Below, in pieces: positions 26,301 through 37,230 of a DNA stretch of 64,000 bases (the stretch's first letter is position 1; each line of letters begins with the position of its first letter). Both the position numbers and the translations under genes were made by a program. The notes under the pieces are model-generated. The model was not told where the DNA came from and made no database searches. It saw only the letters and a list, made by a program, of their open reading frames with translations. Source of the DNA: Nematostella vectensis (Eukaryota > Cnidaria > Anthozoa > Actiniaria > Edwardsiidae); assembly GCF_932526225.1 (NCBI RefSeq), contig NC_064035.1:4525501-4589500 (forward strand). Reading direction: 5' to 3'.

Positions 26301-29300
26301 TTTTAACATCGGAAGTTTAGAGATGAACCAATGATTGCGCTGTGTTGCAAAAGCACAGAAAGACCACAAAAAAGGTTTACGGTTGATCGATCCGATGATC
26401 GACAGTGACACAAAAGTTATAAAAAGGGAAATAGGTTAGTCTGTCACAGGGCTCCTTCTCTCTCCATTTCTTCTTTCAACTACAAGCGGCAAAAGATGTT
26501 AGATGCCATGAATTACATACCACATCTGTGAAAGTCCCACTAGGACACGGTTTACACTTAGACCACCCAGGTTGACTGTAATCTCCTGTACCACAGAACT
26601 GACAGTCATTGCCCGCAACGCTGTAAGAGCCGCCAGCACACTTGGTGCAGTTCATGGCAGACCCACCCTTCACTCCAATAACACTAATATTCGCTACTTT
26701 GGCCTCGAAAGAGGCTGAGCTGGACCTGAGTTCATCTGCCTGTTGGAACATCCACCTGAAATAAACATATGGGCAATACCTTATTTCATATTGTATATTC
26801 AGAGTAATAGCTTTGGCATAAAATAAATGTTCTCTGATGCGTAGCTGTGTTAACCTGAACATGTAAGTCATGTTCTTCAATGAGTAGCTGTGTTTACCTG
26901 AAAGTGTAAGTCCTGTTCTTTAATACATAGCTGTGTCTGACAAAACGTCCATCCCTCGTGGTTTCATGCCGGTACATGTAGCTTCCCTTGGGCTTTGTGC
27001 AGTTCACTTCGTCCACTATAGATCCATTCACCCACACTTGAAACACAAGATTACAGAAATTGATATCTGCCAAGTGTTGCCCCTCTACCGAACTCTGGGC
27101 TCCAGTTATATTGCACGTCACTGCACATGTGAAGTTGATCATGGCAAGATTGGAGATAATTTCAAACTCTGGAGACAGGAGATAGGAGTCAACATTCCCG
27201 ATAACTCTGCTGGTTCTGATGTGGTCACCGCTAGAAATCCAGCCACTCTGAAAAACAATAGTACGATTATTATTGACAGTGCATGTATTTATTCTTGTTT
27301 ATTCAGGGTAGCGTCCTTCAGCAATTATGTATGCTGGTATTAATGGGGGTTCTGATTTAAGCAAAAATCTAGCAGAAAAAGACATTATTAATTAATTATA
27401 CATAAAATCATCAGAAAAAAGTGTTGGAGTTGGGTTAGGAAATAGAAAATACAAAGAAACTGTTTTTTTGCCCTTTTTGAAGGCAGCAAAGGACTTGGAT
27501 CTCTTTATGATGGGTGGAAGCTCCAAGGAAAGTAAACTCCTTGGAAACCTTCATCCAAATTGACTGCCTGGTCACATTTCTAAGCATCTAAGTATACTAA
27601 GATCTAGATAAAAGCACAAAAGGATGATTGTACAGTAGTATGCCAAGGCCTTTCAGATGCCATCTTTCAATACCTTAATAGCACAATCCCCAGCACAGCC
27701 AGCAGAGAAGCCTTCAGGAAGACTGTCCTCTGACCAAGTGTAGTAATGCTTGCCAAGGAGAGCTACCTGCCCTGGGGGGCACTCTGCACATTTTATACCA
27801 TCGACGGAATGCAGTCCATTCATGCACTGTTGACACATGTATTTGCCCCCATTAGACACAATCTCGTAACCAGGTTGACATCTACACGGCTTCTTGACAG
27901 GGGTGACATCATTATTAGGCAAAGAACAAAGGGCGTGGTCTTTGTTGTTAACTGCAAACATAAAATGGAATATATGTTTGATCACACAGCAGTGTAGTTT
28001 TACAGAGTTTTCTACCCAGTTCAGAATCATGAGTGTTTATGAAAAAAATATGGCAAAAAATATAGCAAACTGATGCTAGTGATTTGAAATTTGAAACCTA
28101 CTTCTGACTGTTGCATATCTTGGCTTGATGGTTTGGTAGATCCCTGATGGTCCCTTTACGCAAGAGTCTAATGGGCCAGGGCTTAAGATAAGGTCATCAT
28201 CAGTACAATTCCTCATGGGATAACAAATATGGGATCCAAGCATAGACACCTTGTTATCTGGGCATGGCAGGCAACTGGTTTGTCCTATAAATTAGATTGG
28301 AGTATTTTGGTTAATGTTTTCTATATATGAAAAGCTTTTTTATGGAGAAAAATTACATTATCATTAAATATGTAGTATTCCTTTTAAGATACCAAAAACA
28401 AAGCTGTAACCTATTACCTTTTATCCTTGGTGTAAGATTTGGGCAGCAATTTAGAGAAAATGCTTAATATTCTGTTGAAACTTGTATTAAAAAACTGTTT
28501 TAGCTATTAAAACACTTGCTATTACTTTCTGACTTAGACTAATAATCTTGCTCTTACCAACGTCAGGTTGGTAGGTGAGATAGTCACATTTCTTACAGCT
28601 TGCTGAGCCTGGGCTTGAAGAGTAACTGCCAGCTGGGCATTGACTGCAAGTTGACTTGGGTTCATCTGTGCCAACCTTTAGCACGAACATGGGTTGAAAG
28701 ACAAGGCAATGCTTAACTGATTTACCATGAGCTGAAATAACATATTAAGGGGGGAGGGACTCCAAAAATTTTTAACCACCAAAAGGGGGGCCCCCGAAAT
28801 AAAAGGTCCTACAAAGGGGGCTCTGAATTTTTTAGGAGCCGTACTGTTCAGCTTTAATATTTTACTGAAAAGATCTATAAATATTAAGGCAAATTACCAA
28901 TGCATTCAATACTTTTGTCTTTATAAAGCATCATATACATAGATACGTCCAGCATTCAGTATATAAAAGTTGGATTTACCGATACAGTTTGTTATCAGTT
29001 AACAGGAACAAATGGAAATAAACATCTAAACAATGGTGGAGCCTGCAAATCCACAAAACGATATCCATACAAGAGCAAATATATACAAATGTATACTCTT
29101 CACAGACGTCCTTAGGGGCAGACCATGTGACTTTTGAGGGGGGGGGGGGGGGATTTTGAAAACAAAACAAAAATGCAAAAAAACAATCCTTTACAGGTTT
29201 TTACATGCAACTTGACTGGATCATCAACTCAGACAAGGAGGGCAACTTCGCAGTATTAATTTCCCAGATTTAAAGCCTTTTTTGTATATTGAGGTCGAAA

Positions 29301-32300
29301 GGGGGGAGGGATCTTAGCAAATTTTGGGGTTCTGGAAGGGGGGCACCAAAAAACATGGGGACTCTGAAATTTTAAGGTATCTTGGGTAAAAATCTTCCTC
29401 CCCCCCCCCCCCCCCCCCCCTTGGTGCATTTAATGTACACTCCCTAGCCTAACAGATTTACCAGTGGTTAAAAGTACATGAACAGTACTTACCAGGGTGA
29501 TGGACTGGATGTAAGCTTTGTCTAAAAGCCCTGGCTTAGGAAAGCTATAACAGCTCTTGCGGTAAACCCATTTCAATTGATGATAGCCCTGAAAGTTTCA
29601 CACAATACCTGGTAAAATGTACTGGAAAAAGTCTGTCTTTAAATGTATGCTACAGTACATAAGTGTAAGCGCAATTTAGCATAAGTTAAAATCGAGGATG
29701 ACTGTGTGCTCCTGGGTCTAGTTACTGCTGCGGCCTGGGCGCCCCCAGTTATTCAGGCCTTGGCATGTTTGCATCCTCTCTGATAGGTTTGCAAATCTCG
29801 CTTGACTCAACACTGGATTTGAATAAGTATAAATTTATACCTCAAACACCAAAGAACCTCTCTCTCAGTGACGAACTAATAAATAAAAAGTGTATGCAAT
29901 AAACTGACAATTTCTGACTTATGTACGACAACATTGTGAGGTCTTCTGTACAACAACTGTTAGAACAAACAAAATAGAAATATTTGTGCTATAAGGCAAG
30001 AAAAGTTATATGTTATAAAGAGTGTGTGTACTATTATTGTGTACATTCCAATTTTTTTCTAGTGTATGCATGGTATGGCCTTGAATGTGCTTGTACTAAA
30101 ATAAAACACGATCTGGGAGCCAGTCAGAGTGAGTATGTTTTACAAGCAGTGGCTTTAGTTAGCTAGCAAATAGAATACATAAAACTTACAGCTGTTAAAT
30201 TAACAGAAAAGGTGTTCCAGTCAAACTGCATGCCTTCGTAACTCATCATCTCCTTGTTGTCCACAAAAAATGCAAGACCATCGCAGCCTAAGTAGTTTCT
30301 GTAACATTTTCGACCATCTACACGATATGTGAAACTGACAGAGCTTTTATCCATGATAAATCTCTTCCTCAAAGTGAGTACAGAAATGAGACACCTTGTC
30401 TTACTATTATCTCCTGAGTCAATAGAGTTGTTCAGATCTGAAACGGCAATTTAGAGAAACAAAGTATAACATTTAACTTGAATAGTGGGTCTTACTCTGG
30501 TCCATCTGATGTCAAAATGAAATCCTTCAAAATCTTAAGAAAAAAATATATGTATTGTGTATACAGGACCCTTAAAAGGAGGGTGAGAAAAAAATACAAA
30601 TGTAGCATATCCTCACAGGTTTCTTTTCATTATGGAATACTGACAATTAAAGCAAAGCAGGTTCTTATTTTCCACTACAGGTCCTGAATCACCCAAACTG
30701 TTGCATTGCAATGCTATCTGCAATGTTATTATTTATTGGAGAGCAGAATATGTTACAAAATTCCCACATTTTTGTTATATTTTTCTTGGGGGACCTTTTA
30801 TGTGAGAACCTCGTGATCCTTATTGGATTGGCAGGTTCTTTTAATATTCTAGGGTATTAAAATCAATAATTTCTGCCTATAGGTTCACTAGGTTCTTACA
30901 CACATATTTTTACTATATAAAAGACTGAATACTAAATACTGTTAATAACTTAGCTTACAGGTTGCTTTCCATGGACTGCAAGGCTCGACATAGTCACGAA
31001 ACATATCACAGTATGTGACAATATCCGACTCCTCTGGGGGCACTGACCCATTGACTGACCATGTTTCCCAGTTGTCTATGATCTCCCCACCAGATCCATA
31101 GCTACCAGAAGGGCAGGCTTTACACTCTAAACCCTGCAGGCCAGTACCAGGGGCACAGTCACAGGGAACATCTACTGGTTTAGGTAGAAGACTATTGTCT
31201 GATAATGTACTGGAAACAAGAATACAAGTGGCACAATAAATATACAGCACTTCTACTTCTACTCTATATTACAATATTCAATTCAATTCAACATATTAAA
31301 CAATATATTACTCAACACTTAAGAGCTATTTCTTCATTCATTATTCACGCCATTAATTTAGTTTACCACTTAATTATGATTGAATATTTGTACCTTTATT
31401 TGGTGACCAAATATGCTCAATAGATTATTTGCCACAATTGATAATATTTAAATGCCAATTCCCGCCATATAGATAATAAATTAGCCAATATAGTTTTTAA
31501 CAGAAAAACATATTTTGCATTTATTATTGAAAAGACCCCTGGACTTCAAACTAAAGCTTAAGGGTGTTTGGACATTTATCTGAGGGCCGTTGCTAGGGAA
31601 ACTTCAAGACGTTATAAATCTGCCAAACATTGGTGAAATGGAATTAATTATGTATATAAATCTCTAAATTTTGATAACATTATAAGGCAATGACATCATC
31701 ACATGATGTCACAACAGAAAAATTATATAATCTTAGGTGTTGCAGTACCTGCATTGATAAATTTGGCTTTATAACATTATTCAGGAGGGTGCCTTCAAAG
31801 TTACATAAGCGTTTTCCATTCTTCCAAATAATAACATTTTCCCACATTTCAATTTTTCCACTCTTATCTAAATAATTTCTTTTTTTGTAGATGGCAACTA
31901 GGTGAATATTCTTTGCCTAAAAAAAATTGCGATCATTCCTCTTCTCAAAGATTATAGAAAAAGAAACGCAAACCGGAAGTAGAATTATCTATGCATGTGA
32001 AATTTAGTATTGCGATAAAGCCTGGTTACAAATGCGAATGCTGTGAAATAATTTTGTTATCAAAATATTGACTATTCTCTCGCTGTTCAACAGTAAAATA
32101 TGCATTGAAACAACTCTTTTTTCACTCAAATCTGCACTTCAGGTCGCTGAGTAGGTGCCCTAGATGAAAAACTAGCCTATTTTTGTTATACAGTATTTGC
32201 TGTTTTTCTCGCTAGTTTTGGTGTTTGTTTTCTAAGCTAAGAATGTTATGTGTTTTCCCGCTATTCAATTTTACTGCCTAAAAGTGTGAAGTTCCGGGAT

Positions 32301-33296
32301 GATCGCACGCCTAACAACCAATCGCCAAGTGACGAGAAATTTCATAACACCCAAACTCAATGTAAACTTTCATTAAAAAATCTTTCAGAGAGTAAAAAGA
32401 AGAGTTTATAAGATTCTAGGCAAGAAAAAAAAAAGATTGGAGTTTGAAACAGGGCTTTGAAAATTGATGATCAAGTTATTGGCAGTGCAAAAAGGGTATA
32501 GAGTTGTGACATAGATGACAGGAGGTGGCCTAAAGGGTGAGGAGGCTTAAAATTAAGTTCAGAGACAAAATTTTAGGACTCATATTATTTTTTGGTGGAA
32601 AATCTATAATGCTCTTTACGGAACGGCATGATATTGGAGTTATTGGGGGTAACCAAAGTACTGTTGCTATCACATTGTCTTTCAGTCTTGATAATGATTA
32701 ATAAAGAAATCATAAGCTTTTTAATGACATTAAGATTGAGTATTATGGCATTTACTATCGCTTTGACAAGCAAACAATGAATTTAGTGAATGTTCCCAAA
32801 TCGACGGCTTTACCCTCCGAACGATATAAATATTACATTCTGAAGTTAGACTTTCAGAAGCAATATATTTACCTTATGAAAACAGTTCAAAGCAAACCAT
32901 CAAAATTACTTCTCAAAAACCGCGTGTTTTCCGGATTGTTGTGCAACTAATGACAATGAGTAACGAGCGATCATAATCACCATATTTGTTGTAGTTTCTT
33001 ACAATCACTACATAACTTTAGTACACACAACACAATTAGATCAAGTCAATATCCAGTAATTTCCTCTTGCTGGCTGTGCAAAGCAAATCAGTACTACTCA
33101 AAGCATGCCCAAAGTAAAGGCAAACTTACCAGTCGTTCTTTTTGTAAGAGACAATTTGTCTCTTTTGGGTCTTGGGATCGCACAGCAAATTTGTTGTGCC
33201 GATGTCGTTTTTGGTACAGTCAGCACCATCAGAGTGTTTTAAGCATGTTCCAAAAAGCAATATGGACAGGAAGACATATCTGAGAGACGTGCTCAT
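23390..33296 (-). CDS. ELAPOR (KIAA1324/EIG121)-like type I membrane protein, 975 aa
   Basis: Eleven exons in order: 33130-33296, 30959-31209, 30190-30437, 29493-29588, 28558-28675, 28102-28284, 27674-27951, 26898-27247, 26521-26755, 24418-24880, 23390-23928. The coding sum is 2928 bp and stays in frame. Mammalian homologues (endosome/lysosome-associated apoptosis and autophagy regulators, ~1,010 aa) act in the late secretory and endolysosomal pathway. Seen here: a signal peptide (MSTSLRYVFLSILLFG), many Cys-rich ephrin/TNFR-like modules (CPAGSYSSSPGSASCKKC, CPPGQVALLG, CPSGTFTD), a Cys-containing segment resembling a mannose-6-phosphate-receptor domain (APCSYVFAWYSKYACPKC), one membrane helix near residues 908-929, and a short acidic tail with a YSMI lysosomal-sorting-type motif near residue 940. 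An upstream in-frame Met (33366-33368) is rejected because it would bury the signal peptide. The exon 5 acceptor (GCTAAAG) has a weak pyrimidine tract. Confidence 0.9.
24893..25914. repeat. 41/37-bp minisatellite in ELAPOR-like intron 9
   Basis: About 25 head-to-tail units of GAAATGTATTATAGGGCTAT plus GAGATGTGGTCAGAACGAAAA (41 bp), interspersed with a shorter variant in which CAGAACGAAAA becomes CAAAAAA. The mosaic of long and short units suggests unequal exchange. No coding role. Confidence 0.93.
29138..29420. repeat. Poly-G and poly-C tracts in ELAPOR-like intron 4
   Basis: A 15-base G run at 29138-29152 and a 21-base C run at 29400-29420. Similar GGGGGGAGGGA-containing text occurs at about 28750 and 29300, so an old repeat may be present twice in this intron. 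Confidence 0.6.
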
Positions 33297-34667
33297 GTTC
33301 ACAAGACTAAAGGCGAGCACGCCGGTACACTTTGTTCGAGCGTTGAGATCGAAGCCTTGAATAAACAAGGATTTTTTACAGTGCTGCGCGGTATAATTAC
33401 AACACAGGAATCCCTAAAGTTGCTGGGGTAGCACTCCATAATATGACGCAGAGGGTTCCATTGTGTGTTGGGGCCTTGACTAGGCCTAGTTTAACAATTT
33501 TTTGTTTAAATCTTTGACATGATAAACATATTTTTTTATTGTCAGACGATGCATTTCATAAGGGGAGTGTGTGCGGAACTACACTTTGGGGACCGCGCGG
33601 GAGAATTGGGTATAAATAAAACAAGGCTATGTATATGTACTGTAACAAATGTTTGCTTATTTTTTTGTAAAGTTTAAAGAACCCCTCTCAGTAAAGCATC
33701 TATGAGGAGGGTTTTGGGGTTTAAGCCCCCCTTTGAGCTGCCTGACAGCCATTTAACAAAAAAAGTAACCCCTCCCCCCTTTGTCACTGAGCCAACCCAC
33801 CCCCTTTTCTGTCATGATTTGTCCAACAAAGGAATACGCGAGAAGATTCTCTCTTACCATCACATTAATTCCAGTTTTTCCGAAAAAGTCCAGCATTTAT
33901 TGAAAAGATTCGTCATGCCTGCTCTACCGACTTTTTAAATCCTCTTGACGATAATTCAATTATGCCACCTGTCAAAACAAGCGCCATTTCTTGTCCTCGA
34001 GATCAAACGAGTATTTGATCGACCTGCTCCGACCGAAAAAAACAACAACACACAAGCAAAAGTACAACTTGACTCACTCTGAAAACCAGGATTAATAATA
34101 AGCTTAACTCAACAGACAGTCACTTTACTTAAGACGTGGGTTAGAAAGGAAGACAAAACGTAAAATGCACTGTAAATAGCGATTTTCTTAAAAGGGTTTG
34201 GTTGATCTTTGGTGCGATAAAGATAAACAACGGGTATGATCTTCAAAAGGGAAAAGCGTTTTTTTATTTTATTTTACCAAGTCATGATAAGAAACGGGGA
34301 GCTATTACAAAACTATACACATCATTTTTGACACGGTTTTTGACACGGCTCTGGGAAAGAATTCGTGAGTTTTCAAGAAAATTTCTAGGTTTGCTTAGTA
34401 AAAAAGCAGTTGTTCCACAGAGTTTGATCTTTTGCTGTTTTGACATGATCCCTGAAGCTTGCCGCATAAACAACAGGTGTACTTCTTACGGATGGCAGCG
34501 TCTTCCAACCATCGAACTTTTCAAAGCACGTAGTTACGCTTCCCCAAGCAAATATTCACCGAAGCATAAGAAATGGGAAAAGCGAGTGCTTTTCATTAGA
34601 CGCTTCAGAAAGTACCTAGCCGGTTCATTGAGTGCCTATTGAATGTGTCAACTTCTTTTTATTGCTC
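33297..34667. other. Intergenic region between divergent genes
   Basis: Shared upstream DNA of the minus-strand ELAPOR-like gene and the plus-strand glycosyltransferase-like gene. It contains a repeat-like CCCCCCTTT-rich stretch at 33,720-33,810. A plus-strand frame at 34202-34642 stays open for 146 codons, but its first codon is TTG; it could be 5' untranslated sequence of the downstream gene. Confidence 0.45.
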
Positions 34668-35798
34668 ATGGCCAAGACAAGGTTTTTTGCACTCAGATAT
34701 CTGGTTTTCAGTTCTGTTCTCATAATTGGTACGGTGACAGTTTTGTTGTTTACTCGCTCTTCAAATAAGAAGACGACCCTATCAAGCGAAAACCATTGGA
34801 ACGTCGTGGCAAACCGAACATGGTTGTACCTGGGAGAGACTATTAAACCAACAGAAAAAAAAGACTTGAGAAACAAGAATTTCCTATACTTGGTTCAAGC
34901 CGAATCATGTCTTCCACTACATTTATTAAAAGCAAATTTATTGGGGAATGGGGACGATAGAGATGCGATGGTTCTTACCTGGAAAAGCGAGTGCAGACAA
35001 AGACAAGGCGAATCGCTTTCGCATATATCGTACATCTTCGACAAAAATCAAACGTGGGGTTCAGGAAGGAACCTTCTTTTCCAGAGAGGACTTAAACGAA
35101 GGAACACGTACTTATACTACATTTTTCTTGACGAGGATATCGAGTTCTCATTCACAGAAAATGTTACCAAGAGGGACATTTACAATTCGACGAGTCCTCT
35201 TACATCTTTTGAAAACTTTCTCAAAGGTTTGGAGCCCGCTGTAGGATTAGCGAACTTTTGCAGTCGATGCGGACGTTTCCTGCCAGATTCCTCTTATGTT
35301 GCATCTTCGTGCTGCTCTCCGCGTCCAATCAACGGTATTTTACCATCAGTGTTACCAGTCAGCATAACATTTGATGCAGCGTTCAATGCTTTCCATCGCA
35401 ATGCGGTAAAATACTTGTTGCCCTATAAACTCAACTATGAGAATACAAGTTGGTGGGAAAGTCAAAAGTACATAATTCTTGCGTCCGATGTGCTATTTAG
35501 AGGTCGCGTGTTGCGTTATAACACCGTTACAGCACTAAACACAATCCACAGAAACTACCCAAAACAGCAATACAACAACTGGAAAGAGATACTGATGGGT
35601 ATAAAAACTTCAATGCCTACGAAATTCCATAACTTGAGCGTGTTTCAAGAGGACCCTGTCCCCCAACTTCCGTTCAACGTAAGTGGAAATGTGATGTTCA
35701 CACCCCGATGGAACGTTAGTATGAAGATGGTTAAACTGCCTATCCAGCCTTTGGCACATTTCAGATCAGTCCAAAGGGATCAAAACTCAGTATTTTAA
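34668..35798 (+). CDS. Type II membrane protein, glycosyltransferase-like, 376 aa
   Basis: A single uninterrupted exon. I start at the ATG at 34668 (MAKTRFFALRY) because the open frame upstream of it contains no ATG nearby. One membrane segment lies at about residues 10-30 (YLVFSSVLIIGTVTVLLF) after a short basic N-terminus: a Golgi-type signal anchor, with the rest luminal. Several N-glycosylation sequons are present. The core contains HISYIFDKNQTWGSGRNLLF followed by YLYYIFLDEDIEF, where DED could be a DxD-type metal/nucleotide-sugar site. A Cys-rich stretch (FCSRCGRF, SSCCSPR) and DAAFNAFHRNAVKYLLPY follow. The pattern of a WxxxRN block followed by a strand ending in LDEDI recalls GT-A-fold and DUF707-type proteins, but this is weak. 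No specific activity can be assigned. A poly(A) signal lies downstream at 35978-35983. Confidence 0.75.
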   Translation: MAKTRFFALRYLVFSSVLIIGTVTVLLFTRSSNKKTTLSSENHWNVVANRTWLYLGETIKPTEKKDLRNKNFLYLVQAESCLPLHLLKANLLGNGDDRDAMVLTWKSECRQRQGESLSHISYIFDKNQTWGSGRNLLFQRGLKRRNTYLYYIFLDEDIEFSFTENVTKRDIYNSTSPLTSFENFLKGLEPAVGLANFCSRCGRFLPDSSYVASSCCSPRPINGILPSVLPVSITFDAAFNAFHRNAVKYLLPYKLNYENTSWWESQKYIILASDVLFRGRVLRYNTVTALNTIHRNYPKQQYNNWKEILMGIKTSMPTKFHNLSVFQEDPVPQLPFNVSGNVMFTPRWNVSMKMVKLPIQPLAHFRSVQRDQNSVF

Positions 35799-35977
35799 CT
35801 AGTAGTTCAACTAGGGCAAAAGCAACTAGCATCGACTGTAACCGTATAGTTTCACCGAATTTTTGCACACTGCAAGAGGCCACGGTCAGGAGATTTCCGT
35901 GGACAACGGTTTTATAGATAGCCTTTAAAATCACCCATTAATATTATGGTAGTCTTAATTATCCGCTTGATGCATTG

Positions 35978-35983
35978 AATAAA
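35978..35983 (+). terminator. Polyadenylation signal of the glycosyltransferase-like gene
   Basis: AATAAA 180 bp after the stop codon at 35798. Motif and position only. Confidence 0.5.
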
Positions 35984-36284
35984 TTAGGACCTCATAAAAA
36001 AGACCGCCATTAAAGCGGATAAACTCGAATATAGACAACTTCTATATGGATACCCTCCTCATAGGGGTCCAGGCCAAATATGGAAAGCCTTACTCTAATA
36101 GTGAACTGTCGCTGCCGTGTATATGTCGCTCGTTCAATGAAAGACACTGGCTTGATTTCTCGGCTTGACAAGGGGAGACATTATAGATAGTATTAGGATT
36201 GGTTTATCACTCCGGAACGAGAATATCAAACTCAATCAAAGGTTGGTATGTAGAAAAGGAACTAATGACACAACTTTAAGTGCC

Positions 36285-36765
36285 AAGTAGAGCATCGGAC
36301 GTGGGAGGTGCCCGATCGAGCATCGCGAAATCAGATACAGGGTGTTGTCCAGTAGAGCATCGGACGTTGGGGGTGTCCGGTCGAGGATCGGACATTGGGG
36401 TGTCCGGTAGAGTACGGGGGATGGGGGTGTCCGTTTGAGTCGGATGTGGGAAGCGTGCGGTGGGGCATCGGACATGGGGAGTGTCCATGCAGTATCGGAA
36501 TAGTGTCCAGTAGAGTATGTGGAATGGAAAGTGTCCGTTTTTGTTATGGGAAATGGGGAGTGTCTGGTTGAGTATCAGACATGGGTTGTGTCCCATACAG
36601 TATCCAATATGGGGTGCGTCCGGTAGAGTATCCGGTCGAGTTCAGACACAGAAGGAGAGTATCGGACATGGAGAACATCCTGTAGAGGAACAGACATGAA
36701 GAAAGTGTCCGTTAGAGTATCGGACATGGGGAGTGTCCGGCAGAGCATCGGACATGCATACTCCC
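36285..36765. repeat. Degenerate minisatellite (GTGTCCGGTAGAG unit)
   Basis: About 16 irregular units of 27-30 bp built on GTGTCCGGTAGAGTATCGGA followed by CATGGGGA. Much more diverged than the other arrays here. Minus-strand open frames (Pro/Thr-rich) follow from the repeat. The rest of 35,984-37,230 is AT-rich with nothing recognisable; a phrase TTTAGGCACTGCC recurs at about 36870 and 37015. Confidence 0.85.
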
Positions 36766-37230
36766 TTTGTCCGAATTTGGCATTTGAAAATACTAATAAA
36801 ATCGAGAAATTTCCATAAATATCATTATTTCATTGTCATATTCATAAGAAAAAAATATAACACAGCTTTAGGCACTGCCTAAAGACGGAGTTCTCCAGTA
36901 CAACCCAGAAACTACAAAAATGTTATCGAATTGTATAATTGTATAAAATCGATTGATTACATATTTTAAAGAAAACCATTATTATTATATTTTATATGAA
37001 AAATACAACATAGCTTTAGGCACTGCCCAAATGCGGAGCTCTTCAGTACAACACGGGAAACTACAAAAACCTTATCGTAAGTTTACCGCTCTTGTGCAGC
37101 TTCATATACCTCACTGCTAAGGTAACATATTGATAATTCATGAGGTAAAATTGAATAAAATCATTTGATTACATATTATAATGAAAAGAAATAAATAAGA
37201 AATATTCTAATGAGAAAAACAAAACTTAGG

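Noticed and set aside
34202..34642. 146-codon gene upstream of the glycosyltransferase-like gene
   Set aside because: The frame begins at TTG, the first ATG is late, composition is unremarkable and no family resemblance is seen; more likely 5' leader or chance.
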